The notes: generated from the sequence alone by a model not told the origin. Positions 6,824-16,486 are shown, counted from the first letter of the stretch. The stretch: 49,530 nucleotides of DNA from Clostridiales bacterium (GCA_022778745.1 JALFSR010000086.1:1-49530), one strand, 5' to 3'. Numbers and translations: made by a program.

Positions 6824-8359
6824 ATGGATAATTATACAACAACGTTCCGTAAAGACATGGATGTCTTTTATGAGAAGACAAAAGCATTTTATAACGGAGA
6901 AATTAATAAAACTCAATACAAAGGCATTTCTGGAGGATTTGGAAGTTATGCAGAGCGTGATGGTAAGGCAAGTATGCTTCGTCTTCGTCTTCCAGGTGGT
7001 TGTATTACAAAAGATACACTTGCATTTATCGCTGATCAGGCAGAAAAGCACCAAATTGATACAATGAAATTAACTACTTGCGAGACAATTCAGCTTCATC
7101 ATCTGACACCAGATGTTTTAGTTGATGTCTCATCTGCAGTGCTTGACTTTGGCATTATATGCCGAGGAGGAGGCGGCGATTTTCCACGTAACGTAACTGC
7201 ATCTCCGCTGAGTGGTGTACAAAAGGGAGAATATTTTGATGTTATGCCGTATGCATTGGCTGCTTCTGATTATATGCTTTCCTTTATCAACACCCAAAAG
7301 CTTCCAAGAAAATTAAAAGTCGCATTTTCCAACGGTCCAGAAAATATTCCTCATGCAACATTCCGTGATTTAGGTTTTACTGCAAATGAAGATGGTACAT
7401 TTGATGTTTACTGTGCGGGCGGTCTTGGAAATAATCCAAAGTTCGGTGTTCGTGTGGCAGAGCATATTCCAGCAGAAGATGTTTTATATTATATCAATGC
7501 AATGGTTCATTTGTTTGCAGAAAATGGAAATTATGAAAATCGTGGACGTGCAAGAAGCCGCTATTTGCAAGATACACTTGGAATTGATGGTTTAATTGAA
7601 AAATTCAATGAAAAACTTTCTATTGCAAAACAAGATTCCAGTTTGACACTTTCCATCACTCCAATGCCTGTCACAAAAACAGGAAACGGTAGTATCGAAG
7701 ATGAACGTATTATCGCACAAAAACAAGACGGTTTATTTGCTGTATGTTATCATCCGATCGGGGGAATACTCCGTCCAGAAAATTTACGTGCTATTTCCGA
7801 TACGATTCAGTCAATGGATGATGTTGAATTACGTATTGCTCCGTTTGAAACAATTTATATTATTAACTTGACTGCTGATGAGGCAAGGAAAGTTCTCGCT
7901 GCAACACAGGGTGGAGCTTCTACTCCATTGGAATACTCCGTTGCATGTATCGGTGCATCAATCTGCCAGCAGGGTGTTCGTGATTCTCAGGCTCTTTTAC
8001 GCAGCTGTATTGATGCCGCAAAAGCATCCAACCTTCCTGCCAATGCATTCCCTCAAATTCATATTTCTGGATGTCCATCTTCCTGCGGAACACATCAGAC
8101 AGGTCTCATCGGTTTCCATGGTGGTGTAAAGATGATTGATAAAGTGGCTCATCCAGCCTTTACGTTACATGTTAATGGATGCGATGTACAAGGTCAGGAA
8201 TGCATGGGAACTCAGTTAGGCGTGATACTGCAAGATGACATTCCAGCTTTTCTCGTTGAGATTGCAAAAGCTGCTGCAGACGCACAAATGGAGTTCACAC
8301 AATGGTTTGCTCAAAATCGAGAAACATTTGAGACAATTGTACAAAAATATTTGAAATAA
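6824..8359 (+). CDS. Siroheme- and 4Fe-4S-dependent nitrite/sulfite reductase
   Basis: About 511 residues with the two-fold ferrodoxin-like plus 4Fe-4S layout of this family. GGDFPRNVTASPLSGV (about residues 119-134) is the first siroheme-binding segment. The cluster motifs are CIGASIC (Cys-x5-Cys) and CPSSC (Cys-x3-Cys), which ligate the 4Fe-4S cluster bridged to siroheme. It catalyses six-electron reduction of nitrite to ammonia or sulfite to sulfide in the cytoplasm; the two cannot be told apart here. An ATG at 6818 is also in frame, but the AAAGGAG at 6808-6814 gives better spacing to 6824. No siroheme-synthesis genes or redox partner lie beside it. Confidence 0.85.
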   Translation: MDNYTTTFRKDMDVFYEKTKAFYNGEINKTQYKGISGGFGSYAERDGKASMLRLRLPGGCITKDTLAFIADQAEKHQIDTMKLTTCETIQLHHLTPDVLVDVSSAVLDFGIICRGGGGDFPRNVTASPLSGVQKGEYFDVMPYALAASDYMLSFINTQKLPRKLKVAFSNGPENIPHATFRDLGFTANEDGTFDVYCAGGLGNNPKFGVRVAEHIPAEDVLYYINAMVHLFAENGNYENRGRARSRYLQDTLGIDGLIEKFNEKLSIAKQDSSLTLSITPMPVTKTGNGSIEDERIIAQKQDGLFAVCYHPIGGILRPENLRAISDTIQSMDDVELRIAPFETIYIINLTADEARKVLAATQGGASTPLEYSVACIGASICQQGVRDSQALLRSCIDAAKASNLPANAFPQIHISGCPSSCGTHQTGLIGFHGGVKMIDKVAHPAFTLHVNGCDVQGQECMGTQLGVILQDDIPAFLVEIAKAAADAQMEFTQWFAQNRETFETIVQKYLK

Positions 8360-8383
8360 TTCAAATATATCAATTCCTAAGTA

Positions 8384-8440
8384 GTCAACTACCCACTGCC
8401 TTTAGGCAGTGGGAGGAGCCTACAACAAACGAAAGGATTT
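8384..8440 (-). mobile_element. 57-bp relic joining both tips of an IS605-like element
   Basis: Plus positions 8404-8440 are identical over 37 bases to 39592-39628, the left end of the element at 38 kb. Positions 8384-8395 (GTCAACTACCCA) are identical to that element's right tip at 37780-37791. Between them CCACTGCC and GGCAGTGG form a hairpin. It therefore looks like an internal-deletion derivative keeping only the tips, fused at the subterminal hairpins. It abuts the stop codon of the AraC-type gene and may also act as that gene's terminator. Confidence 0.65.
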
Positions 8441-9372
8441 TATTTATTTTTTTCAATCGGTTCTTCAGCGTCTCTCTGTTTTCTTTTCTGCTTGTTTTCT
8501 ACTGCCAAAACAAAATTCATATCTTTATAATCTTTTGGTGAAATTCCATATTCTTTTTTAAATGCCCGATAAAAGCTAGAATAATCCAAAAAACCATATT
8601 GCTGATAAATCTTACTAATGCTTTCTTCTCCTAATATCGCTTCCTGACATACTTTCAGCCTTTTTTTTGTAATATACTGATGAATGGAAATACCCATATT
8701 TTCTTTAAATATATGAGAAATATGATATTTGCTCATAAAAAACTGTTTTGCGATTCGTTCTAATGAAAGATCTTCATCAAGATGATCTTCTATAAAGTTA
8801 CATAATTTTACATATAAATTTTGGTCAATTTGCGTATTTTTCTTATTTTTTCTTTCGTATATCGTTCGATTTAAATGAAGAATTAATGTATTTAACTGTA
8901 ATTTTAAATCTTCTTGCTTGCCAAAACGATCATTTCTCATTTCTTGTATAAGTCGAAATAGCATCGAAGTAATCGTATTGCTTGTAATTGTATCGTTATG
9001 AAATATATATTCTTTTTGAATTAAGACATACTGCATTAAATATCCATATGCTATATTTTGTCTTACTAAATTATTACAGTAATCCATGCTGATCCAAAGC
9101 ACAAAACGGCGATATGGCTTATCCCATGTTGCAAATCGAGGCTGATGATTCGTTCCTGGAGGCAATAATATCATATCGCCTGGACTTAGCTTATAAAATA
9201 CTTTATTAATGCAGATTTCCACATCGCCTTCCATAAAAAAATAAAATTCATAACAGTCATGCTGATGCATCTTTACTGGCTCTAAATGCATATCACTATA
9301 ATAGTATAACTCAAAATCATTTGCGATCATATATTGCCTTCTGTTAAATTCTGTTTGGAGATTTTTTCTCAT
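8440..9372 (-). CDS. AraC-family transcriptional regulator with cupin sensor domain
   Basis: 310 residues. The N-terminal half is a cupin sugar-binding domain (MHQHDCYEFYFFMEGDVEI around residues 36-54, then LSPGDMILLPPGTNHQP). The C-terminal half has the two AraC helix-turn-helix units: LSLERIAKQFFMSKYHISHIFKENMG, then SISKIYQQYGFLDYSSFYRAFKKEYGISPKDYK. Such proteins usually activate sugar-use genes when ligand is bound. It is divergent from uxuA-uxuB with 445 bases between, so it is the probable regulator of hexuronate catabolism, though this is inference. GAAAGGA precedes the ATG. The stop codon touches the IS605 relic at 8384-8440. Confidence 0.85.
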   Translation of the reverse strand: MRKNLQTEFNRRQYMIANDFELYYYSDMHLEPVKMHQHDCYEFYFFMEGDVEICINKVFYKLSPGDMILLPPGTNHQPRFATWDKPYRRFVLWISMDYCNNLVRQNIAYGYLMQYVLIQKEYIFHNDTITSNTITSMLFRLIQEMRNDRFGKQEDLKLQLNTLILHLNRTIYERKNKKNTQIDQNLYVKLCNFIEDHLDEDLSLERIAKQFFMSKYHISHIFKENMGISIHQYITKKRLKVCQEAILGEESISKIYQQYGFLDYSSFYRAFKKEYGISPKDYKDMNFVLAVENKQKRKQRDAEEPIEKNK

Positions 9373-9518
9373 GATAATTTGTTCCTTTCTTGAAAATTCC
9401 GTTGTTTTGCATGATTACATGATTTGTTTTTTATCTGTTTTTTCTTATTATATCCAAAAACCGCAAGTTTTGCAATATATACAACAATTCTTCCAATAGG
9501 ATTTATTTCAAAATTCAA

Positions 9519-9718
9519 TTATAATGATACCAGGGTCAAAAGGTCATGCTTTTTCATGCTTGCATGAAAAACCATGATTTTGGAACCCGCAAAACATGAG
9601 AAAGTAGCCCGATTAGGGTGAATTTCGAATGTTTCTAGGATTGCGAGAACACATAGTGCGGAGCAATCCGTAGGTATCATGGGATCAAACTATCTTTTGA
9701 CCCCAACATCATTATAAT
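9519..9718 (+). repeat. MITE-like palindromic repeat, copy B (long form)
   Basis: The left end ATTATAATGATACC...GGGTCAAAAG and the right end CTTTTGACCCC...ATCATTATAAT are inverted repeats of each other over about 27 bases with few mismatches. Inside are TTTCATGCTTGCATGAAA-like DNA, GGAACCCGCAAAA, and a hairpin GGATTGC...GCAATCC. Copy A at 6611-6706 lacks the central 100 bases and copy C at 16326-16376 keeps only the core. It fills much of the interval between the AraC gene and uxuA, so it may influence transcription there. Confidence 0.75.
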
Positions 9719-9817
9719 ATAATCAGTAAGTAACCGTTATGAAAAACTTTTCCCCATACTCCAGCACAGTTTTTCGCAGCTGTTACAAAAAAACTGAAAT
9801 AAAGTGAGGAAAATAGT

Positions 9818-10885
9818 ATGGAAATGACATTAAGATGGTATGGTTCTAAATTTGATACAGTTACATTAAAGCAGATTCGACAGATTCCTGGCGTAACTGG
9901 AGTAATCACAACACTCTATGACACAGCTCCTGGCGATGTATGGAGCAGAGAAGCAATCCGTGCATTAAAAGACGAAGTTGCAGCTTCTGGTCTTCACATT
10001 TCTGGAATTGAAAGTGTAAATATTCATGATGCAATCAAAGTAGGAAGCTCTGATCGTGACAAATATATTGATAATTATATCACTACTTTGGAACATTTAG
10101 GAGAAGAAGATATTCATCTTGTATGTTATAACTTTATGCCAGTATTTGATTGGACTCGTACTGAATTAGCAAGAATGAGACCAGATGGCTCTACTGTTTT
10201 AGCTTATACACAGGAAGCTGTTGATCAGTTGAATCCAGAAGATATGTTTGAATCTATTTCTGGAGATATGAATGGAACAGTTATGCCAGGATGGGAACCA
10301 GAACGAATGGCAAAGATTAAAGAATTATTTGCAATGTACAAAGAGGTTGATGATGAAAAATTATTTGCTAACTTAAAATATTTCTTAGAGCGCATTATGC
10401 CAACTTGTGACAAATACAACATCAATATGGCAATTCATCCAGATGACCCAGCATGGAGTGTATTTGGTCTTCCTCGTATCATTATTAACAAAGACAATAT
10501 TCTTCGTATGATGAAAATGGTAGATAACCCACACAATGGTGTTACATTCTGTTCTGGCTCTTACGGAACAAACTTACAGAATGACCTTCCAGATATGATT
10601 CGTTCCTTAAAGGGAAGAATTCATTTTGCTCACGTTAGAAACTTAAAGTTCAACACACCAACTGATTTTGAAGAAGCTGCTCATTTATCTTCCGACGGAA
10701 GCTTCGATATGTATGAAATCATGAAAGCTTTGTATGATATTGGATTTGATGGTCCAATTCGTCCAGACCACGGAAGAATGATCTGGGATGAAGTGGCAAT
10801 GCCAGGATACGGACTTTATGACCGTGCTTTAGGTGCTGCGTATTTGAACGGACTTTGGGAAGCAATCGTAAAGGGTAATAAATAG
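9818..10885 (+). CDS. uxuA: Mannonate dehydratase
   Basis: 355 residues, typical for UxuA. The N-terminus EMTLRWYGSKFDTVTLKQIRQIPGVTGVI and the segments HLVCYNFMPVFDWTRT, MAIHPDDP, GVTFCSGSYG, IHFAHVRNLK and PDHGRMIWDE are strongly conserved UxuA blocks that carry the metal-binding His, Cys and Asp residues. The enzyme dehydrates D-mannonate to 2-keto-3-deoxygluconate in glucuronate breakdown. GTGAGGA precedes the ATG. uxuB follows after nine bases, making a two-gene operon, and an AraC-type regulator lies divergently upstream. Together they suggest use of glucuronate from host glycans or plant polymers. Confidence 0.97.
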   Translation: MEMTLRWYGSKFDTVTLKQIRQIPGVTGVITTLYDTAPGDVWSREAIRALKDEVAASGLHISGIESVNIHDAIKVGSSDRDKYIDNYITTLEHLGEEDIHLVCYNFMPVFDWTRTELARMRPDGSTVLAYTQEAVDQLNPEDMFESISGDMNGTVMPGWEPERMAKIKELFAMYKEVDDEKLFANLKYFLERIMPTCDKYNINMAIHPDDPAWSVFGLPRIIINKDNILRMMKMVDNPHNGVTFCSGSYGTNLQNDLPDMIRSLKGRIHFAHVRNLKFNTPTDFEEAAHLSSDGSFDMYEIMKALYDIGFDGPIRPDHGRMIWDEVAMPGYGLYDRALGAAYLNGLWEAIVKGNK

Positions 10886-10894
10886 GAGGCAGTC

Positions 10895-12508
10895 ATGAAG
10901 TTAAGTGAACTTGGGTTAAAAGACACGAAGGCGTGGCAGGAAGCTGGATTTGTTCTTCCTCAGTTTGACCGTGCAGCAGTAACAAAAAATACAAAAGAAC
11001 ATCCTTTCTGGATTCATTTTGGCGCAGGAAATATTTTCCGTGCATTTCAGGCAAATGTCGTTCAGAATCTGTTAAACAGTAAGGAATTAGACCGCGGTCT
11101 GATTGTTGCAGAAGGATTTGATTATGAAATCATTGAAAAAATGTACAAGCCTCACGATGATTACGGAATTGTTGTAACATTAAAGGCAAATGGTTCTGTT
11201 GATAAAGCAGTTGTAGGAAGCGTTGTGGAATCTTTAACTGTAGATAGTGAAAACGCAGCTGATTTTTCACGCTTAAAAGAAATATTTGAAAATGATTCCC
11301 TTCAGATGGTTAGCTTTACAATTACCGAAAAGGGATACAGTCTTGTAAACGGTCGTGGAGAGATGCTTCCTTCTGTACAGGCTGATATGGCTCATGGTCC
11401 AGAAAAGCCAGAAAGCTATATTGGTAAAGTAGTCTCTTTATTATACACTCGTTTCTTATCTGGAGAAAAGCCAATTGCTATGGTAAGTATGGATAACTGT
11501 TCTCATAATGGAACAAAGCTTTACGAAGCAGTTGAAACGTTTGCAAAGAAATGGGAAGAAGATGGACTTGTAAAAGCAGGATTTCATGCTTATATTAATA
11601 ATCCAAAGAAAGTTTCTTTCCCTTGGACTATGATCGATAAGATTACACCAAGACCAGACCCATCCGTACATGATATTTTAGCAAAAGATGGAATCGAAGA
11701 ATTGGATTCTGTTATTACTTCTAAGAATACGTATGTCGCCCCTTTTGTTAATGCTGAAGAATGTGAGTATTTAGTGATTGAAGATGCATTTCCAAACGGC
11801 AGAGCAGCATTGGAAAAAGGCGGTCTGATTTTCACAGAACGAGAAACAGTTGATAAGGTTGAAAAGATGAAAGTATGTACTTGCTTGAATCCACTTCATA
11901 CTGCGCTTGCTGTATTCGGCTGTCTGTTAGATTATGATTTAATTTCAAAAGAAATGGCAAACCCTGTTCTGAAAAAATTAGTTGAAGGTATCGGATATAA
12001 TGAAGGTCTTCCCGTTGTCGTTGATCCAGGGATTTTGGATCCAAAGAAATTTATTGATCAGGTATTAAATGTACGTATTCCAAATCCATTTATGCCAGAT
12101 ACTCCACAGAGAATTGCAACGGATACTTCTCAAAAGCTTGCAATTCGTTTCGGAGAAACAATCAAGGCGTATGTTGCTTCTGATCAGTTAAATGTAGCGG
12201 ATTTAAAATTAATTCCTCTTGTATTTGCAGGATGGTGCCGTTATTTAATGGCGATTGATGATAATGGAAATTCTTTCCAATTAAGTTCTGACCCATTGCT
12301 TGATACATTATGTCCATACGTAAAAGATATTAGGCTTGGAGATACTATTGATGCTGCCGCTGTATTAAAACCAATTTTAGAAAACAAAAAAATCTTTGGT
12401 GTGGATTTATATGAAATTGGGATGGCAGAAACAGTATGCAGTTACTTCAGCGAACTGATTGCTAAGCCAGGTGCAGTACAAGCGACTCTTGAAAAATATG
12501 TTGGATAA
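10895..12508 (+). CDS. uxuB: Fructuronate reductase (mannitol dehydrogenase family)
   Basis: 537 residues, the usual length of this long-chain dehydrogenase group. FWIHFGAGNIFRAFQANVVQ near residues 36-55 is the Rossmann dinucleotide-binding region; ISMDNCSHNG-like sequence (MVSMDNCSHNGTKL) and FPWTMIDKITPRP are the conserved substrate-site blocks, with CTCLNPLHTALAVFG further on. It converts D-fructuronate to D-mannonate with NADH, the step before UxuA. TAGGAGG is at ideal spacing nine bases after uxuA ends, so the genes are co-translated. A large palindrome follows the stop and probably terminates the operon. Confidence 0.95.
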   Translation: MKLSELGLKDTKAWQEAGFVLPQFDRAAVTKNTKEHPFWIHFGAGNIFRAFQANVVQNLLNSKELDRGLIVAEGFDYEIIEKMYKPHDDYGIVVTLKANGSVDKAVVGSVVESLTVDSENAADFSRLKEIFENDSLQMVSFTITEKGYSLVNGRGEMLPSVQADMAHGPEKPESYIGKVVSLLYTRFLSGEKPIAMVSMDNCSHNGTKLYEAVETFAKKWEEDGLVKAGFHAYINNPKKVSFPWTMIDKITPRPDPSVHDILAKDGIEELDSVITSKNTYVAPFVNAEECEYLVIEDAFPNGRAALEKGGLIFTERETVDKVEKMKVCTCLNPLHTALAVFGCLLDYDLISKEMANPVLKKLVEGIGYNEGLPVVVDPGILDPKKFIDQVLNVRIPNPFMPDTPQRIATDTSQKLAIRFGETIKAYVASDQLNVADLKLIPLVFAGWCRYLMAIDDNGNSFQLSSDPLLDTLCPYVKDIRLGDTIDAAAVLKPILENKKIFGVDLYEIGMAETVCSYFSELIAKPGAVQATLEKYVG

Positions 12509-12533
12509 TTTCGCATAGTCGTCATGATTTTAT

Positions 12534-12641
12534 AAAAAGGAGCTGTTGCATCAAACTAGAATCATACAAGATATAGTAATTTTAATTTAGACAGATAACT
12601 ATATCTTGTAAAACTCACTCTTATTGCAACAGCTCCTTTTT
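12534..12641. terminator. 108-bp double palindrome between convergent genes (terminator or MITE)
   Basis: Outer arms AAAAAGGAGCTGTTGCA (12534-12550) and TGCAACAGCTCCTTTTT (12625-12641) are perfect 17-bp inverted repeats. Inner arms TACAAGATATAGT (12565-12577) and ACTATATCTTGTA (12598-12610) are a perfect 13-bp pair. It ends in T or A runs on both sides, so it can terminate uxuB and the convergent kinase gene. The GCTGTTGCA/TGCAACAGC tips resemble insertion-sequence ends, so a non-autonomous element is possible. Confidence 0.65.
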
Positions 12642-12659
12642 TAAGTGAACTGAATAAAA

Positions 12660-13421
12660 TTATTGGAAGTCAATAACATCAATCCAACGCATTAAGAATT
12701 GTTTTTCTTCTTCGGTTGTAACTTGAGTCAATCGAGCAGCGGCTGTAATTGGGAGCCATTTTTGAACATATTGTTTTGCTGTGTCAGTTTTTTTGCAGAA
12801 CAGATCCAAATACATATTTGCAAGTGCCTCATCTTTTAAGGCAAATTCCTGATAAGTAATTGCTGCGTCTCCGCTGGCATTTCCTTGTGTCGCATGGGAC
12901 CAGTCAATAATTGCCATTGTTCCATCTTCTTTTACAATGACGTTTGTTGGATTAAAGTCTCCGTGACATAATTTTGTATGGTTTGGCATAGAGTTAAGAC
13001 GGGTGCAAAGTTCATAACGAGCTGTTGCATCAATGGTGTCTTTTAAGCTGTTAATTTTACGAGAAAACTTGTCTTTTTGGAAAGTAAGACGTGTGACTTT
13101 ACAGGAATGCATTTGAATCTGCAAGTCTACGAACTGTTCCATATATGTCTCAATATTTGCAGCATCTTCTTCCATGAGCTGAGCCAATGTCTTGCCTTCC
13201 ACGTATTCGATGGCGATCGCCCATTGATCGTCCAATCCGCTCACTTCCAATACTTTTGGAATAGCAAGACCACTTTCCTCTACACGAGAGTGGCAAAGAG
13301 CTTCATTAAATACATTTGCTTTTCCGTGCTCTTTTGAAAAGACTTTTACAATTCGATTGCCGTCTTTGTAAACAGTTTTGTAAGGACGGGTAACTAAAAG
13401 TTTTTTTTCCGTTAAATTCAT
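12660..13421 (-). CDS. Aminoglycoside phosphotransferase (APH)-like small-molecule kinase
   Basis: 253 residues. LCHGDFNPTNVIV (Brenner-type catalytic loop H-G-D-x-x-x-x-N) and MAIIDWSHATQG (metal-binding D after I-I) are the hallmark APH-fold motifs, and an AIEYVEGKTLAQL hinge segment precedes them. The N-terminal region KTVYKDGNRIVKVF corresponds to the nucleotide-binding lobe with a lysine. Members phosphorylate sugars, choline, antibiotics or other hydroxyl compounds. Nothing specific points to drug resistance, and the length and style match uncharacterised clostridial kinases. GAAAGGAAG precedes the ATG. It lies downstream of adhE on the same strand with 89 bases between. Confidence 0.75.
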   Translation of the reverse strand: MNLTEKKLLVTRPYKTVYKDGNRIVKVFSKEHGKANVFNEALCHSRVEESGLAIPKVLEVSGLDDQWAIAIEYVEGKTLAQLMEEDAANIETYMEQFVDLQIQMHSCKVTRLTFQKDKFSRKINSLKDTIDATARYELCTRLNSMPNHTKLCHGDFNPTNVIVKEDGTMAIIDWSHATQGNASGDAAITYQEFALKDEALANMYLDLFCKKTDTAKQYVQKWLPITAAARLTQVTTEEEKQFLMRWIDVIDFQ

Positions 13422-13467
13422 AGCGAGACTTCCTTTCTATTCTATTATTATAAAATGTACTGGCAAA

Positions 13468-13482
13468 GGATGACAGTCATCC
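13468..13482. terminator. Short palindrome after adhE
   Basis: GGATGACAGTCATCC is a perfect palindrome with a tight loop, followed on the minus strand by TTTG. It may be a weak terminator between adhE and the kinase gene or a binding site. Confidence 0.25.
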
Positions 13483-13510
13483 AATTTGGTGATAAAGAAA
13501 ATTGGTATAA

Positions 13511-16123
13511 TTAGTTTTTGCCATAGTATGCTTTTAAATAAAGCTCTTTTAATTCAGACATCAGTGGATATCTTGGGTTTGCAGGTGTACACTGGTCATT
13601 AAATGCCTGTTCTACCATCTCGTCTAATGTAGATAAGAAATCATCTTCGGATACTCCGTAGTCTTTGATTGTTGCTTTAATGCCGATCTCTTGCTTTAAT
13701 TGTTCTAATTTTTCTAACAACTTCTCAAATACTTCTTGATCATCTTTTCCGCTCAGTCCAACATAACGGCCAATTTCTGCATAACGAGCTAACGTATGAG
13801 GATATTCGTACTGAGGGAATGTTCCCATCTTTGCTGGAACTTCAGAACTATTATAACGCATAACGTCAGTTAATACGAGTGCATTTGCGATTCCGTGAGG
13901 AATATGGTGGAATGCACCTAATTTATGTGCAAGAGAGTGGTTGACACCTAAAAATGCATTAGCAAACGCCATACCAGCCATACAAGATGCATTTGCCATA
14001 TGATCTCTTGCTTCTACGTCATTTCCGTTCTTATAAGCACGTGGCAAATAATCAAATACGAGTTTAATTGCTTTTAATGCTAAACTGTCCGTATAGTCCG
14101 AAGCCATTACCGATACATAAGCTTCGATTGCATGAGTCATAACATCAATACCAGATGCAGAAGTTAAGCCTTTTGGCTGACTCATCATATTGTTTGTATC
14201 AACGATTGCCATGTTTGGCATTAACTCATAATCTGCCAATGGCCATTTTACGCCTGTATTTTGATCAGTAATAACGGCAAATGGTGTTACTTCAGAACCA
14301 GTACCAGAGGAAGTTGGGATTGCTACGAAATATGCTTTTTTACCCATCTTAGGGAATGTATAGGTTCTCTTTCTGATATCCATAAAGTCCATTGCCATAT
14401 CTTCAAAGTTAGCATCTGGATATTCATATAATACCCACATGATTTTACCAGCATCAATTGCAGAACCACCGCCAAGTGCGATAATGCAGTCAGGCTCAAA
14501 ACTGCGCATTGCCTTGGCACCAGCTTGTGCAGACTCTAAAGATGGGTCTGGGGCGACATCATAGAAGCAAGTATGTACGATTCCAAGTTGGTCTAATTTA
14601 TCTTCAATTGTCTTTGTATAGCCATTCTTATAAAGGAAGCTGTCAGTTACGATAAAGCATCTCTTCTTATTCATAATCGTACCCAGTTCATCTAATGCGA
14701 CTGGCATACATCCTTTTTTAAAGTAAACTTTTTCAGGTACTCTCATCCAGAGCATATTTTCTCTCCTTTCTGCCACAGTCTTAATATTGATCAAATGTTT
14801 CACGCCTACATTTTCCGATACTGAGTTTCCGCCCCAGGAGCCACATCCAAGTGTTAAAGAAGGTGTCATTTTGAAATTATATAAATCTCCGATTCCACCT
14901 TGTGCTGCTGGACAATTTACTAAAATACGGCAAGTTTTCATAGCTGCGGCATGTTTTGCTATTTTTTCTTGTTCTGATGTGTTGATAAACAAAGAAGAAG
15001 TATGACCATATCCTCCATCTGCAACAAGTTGTTCTGCTTTTTTCAATGCTTCATCAAATGTCTTAGCTTTATACATGGCTAATACTGGAGATAATTTTTC
15101 ATGAGCAAATTCTTCGGAAATATCTACCGATTCTACTTCACCGATTAAAATCTTTGTCTCTTCTGGAACAGTAACACCTGCCATTTTTGCAATTGTGGAA
15201 GCCTTCTGACCAACGATCTTTGCATTTAATGATCCATTGATTAAAATTGTCTTACGAACTTTATTTAATTCTTCTTCATTTAAGAAATAGCATCCTCGGT
15301 AAGCAAATTCATTTTTCACGTCCTGATAAATACTTTCCAAAACAGTAACGGACTGTTCTGATGCACAAATCATACCATTATCAAATGTCTTAGAGTGAAT
15401 AATGGAGTTTACAGCAAGACAAATGTCGGCCGTCTCATCAATGATGACTGGAGTGTTACCTGCACCAACGCCCAATGCTGGCTTTCCAGAAGAATATGCA
15501 GCACTTACCATACCAGGACCACCAGTAGCAAGGATAATATCCGCATCTCTCATAACTTGATTTGTAAGCTCCAAGCTTGGGACATCAATCCATCCAATAA
15601 TACCTTCTGGTGCACCTGCTTTGATTGCAGCATCTAATACAACTTTAGCAGCTTCGATTGTAGAACGTTTTGCACGAGGATGAGGACTAATAATAATGGC
15701 ATTTCGTGTCTTCAAGCAGATTAATGTCTTAAAGATAGCAGTAGAAGTTGGATTTGTTGTTGGAATAACTGCAGCAACTAAACCAATTGGCTCTGCTATT
15801 TTTTTCACGCCATAAATAGCATCTTCTTCGATGACACCACAAGTTTTTGTGTTCTTATAAAAGTTATAAATGTATTCCGATGCATAGTGGTTTTTAATTA
15901 CTTTATCTTCCACAACACCCATTCCAGTTTCTTCAACCGCAAGTTTTGCAAGTGGAATACGCATTTTGTTTGCAGCGATTGCAGCTGCTTTAAATATTTT
16001 GTCAACTTGTTCCTGAGAATATGATGCGAACACCTTTTGTGCTTCTTTCATCGCATTCATTTTTGCAGATAATGCCTCTGGTGTGTCGATGATCGCTGGG
16101 ATCGTTCTTGCTTCCTTTTCCAT
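13511..16123 (-). CDS. adhE: Bifunctional acetaldehyde-CoA/alcohol dehydrogenase
   Basis: 870 residues, full length. The N-terminal half is a CoA-acylating aldehyde dehydrogenase: [17 protein letters not shown], then [21 protein letters not shown], then the catalytic cysteine in [16 protein letters not shown]. The C-terminal half is an iron-dependent alcohol dehydrogenase: [15 protein letters not shown] (NAD site), [15 protein letters not shown], and the histidine-rich [17 protein letters not shown] for iron. It reduces acetyl-CoA to ethanol using two NADH, and AdhE enzymes of this type form filaments (spirosomes). CAGGAGGAATCTC precedes the ATG. Rex-like palindromes lie 32-62 bases upstream, fitting NADH/NAD control. 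Confidence 0.97.
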   Translation of the reverse strand: MEKEARTIPAIIDTPEALSAKMNAMKEAQKVFASYSQEQVDKIFKAAAIAANKMRIPLAKLAVEETGMGVVEDKVIKNHYASEYIYNFYKNTKTCGVIEEDAIYGVKKIAEPIGLVAAVIPTTNPTSTAIFKTLICLKTRNAIIISPHPRAKRSTIEAAKVVLDAAIKAGAPEGIIGWIDVPSLELTNQVMRDADIILATGGPGMVSAAYSSGKPALGVGAGNTPVIIDETADICLAVNSIIHSKTFDNGMICASEQSVTVLESIYQDVKNEFAYRGCYFLNEEELNKVRKTILINGSLNAKIVGQKASTIAKMAGVTVPEETKILIGEVESVDISEEFAHEKLSPVLAMYKAKTFDEALKKAEQLVADGGYGHTSSLFINTSEQEKIAKHAAAMKTCRILVNCPAAQGGIGDLYNFKMTPSLTLGCGSWGGNSVSENVGVKHLINIKTVAERRENMLWMRVPEKVYFKKGCMPVALDELGTIMNKKRCFIVTDSFLYKNGYTKTIEDKLDQLGIVHTCFYDVAPDPSLESAQAGAKAMRSFEPDCIIALGGGSAIDAGKIMWVLYEYPDANFEDMAMDFMDIRKRTYTFPKMGKKAYFVAIPTSSGTGSEVTPFAVITDQNTGVKWPLADYELMPNMAIVDTNNMMSQPKGLTSASGIDVMTHAIEAYVSVMASDYTDSLALKAIKLVFDYLPRAYKNGNDVEARDHMANASCMAGMAFANAFLGVNHSLAHKLGAFHHIPHGIANALVLTDVMRYNSSEVPAKMGTFPQYEYPHTLARYAEIGRYVGLSGKDDQEVFEKLLEKLEQLKQEIGIKATIKDYGVSEDDFLSTLDEMVEQAFNDQCTPANPRYPLMSELKELYLKAYYGKN

Positions 16124-16154
16124 TGAGATTCCTCCTGTAATTGATTTGCTTGGT

Positions 16155-16185
16155 TTGTTATTTAATTAACGTTAAAAAAATAACG
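16155..16185 (-). promoter_or_regulatory. Two overlapping Rex-like operators upstream of adhE
   Basis: TTGTTATTTAATTAACGT (16155-16172) matches the Rex consensus TTGTTAA-N4-TTAACAA at 11 of 14 fixed positions. CGTTAAAAAAATAACG (16170-16185) is a second, perfect CGTTA-N6-TAACG inverted repeat sharing bases with the first. Rex is the NADH/NAD sensor that represses adhE in Firmicutes. The regulator gene is not in this window. Confidence 0.55.
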
Positions 16186-16325
16186 ATCATAGTTTAGATT
16201 ATAGTAGGTGAATAAGAGAATGTCAATAGGTTTTTTTGAAAAAAATGAAAAAATTACAAAATGGAATGAAACGAGATAAAATATGCAATTTTGGGCAATG
16301 GCAATAGATTGAGAAGTTTATTATA

Positions 16326-16376
16326 TTTTGCGGGTTCCAACAGTATGCTTTTCCATGCAAGCATGAAATCCATGAT
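16326..16376 (-). repeat. MITE-like repeat, copy C (partial, inverted)
   Basis: On the minus strand the segment reads TTTCATGCTTGCATG...TTGGAACCCGCAAAA, matching the core of copy B (9551-9594) with small differences, but without the terminal inverted repeats. It is a decayed or truncated copy. The remainder of 16186-16486 is AT-rich and shows nothing else recognisable. Confidence 0.55.
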
Positions 16377-16486
16377 CGGTTGATCTTATGATCATGTTAT
16401 AAATTTAACAATAAATAGAAAAAAATAAAAACAATAAGAAAAATATCGAAAATATAATTAAAAAAATAACAAACAGATAGAAAAAT

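Noticed and set aside
12660-13421. Aminoglycoside resistance determinant
   Set aside because: The APH catalytic motifs are present, but there is no link to a resistance element and no recognisable match to a known resistance kinase.
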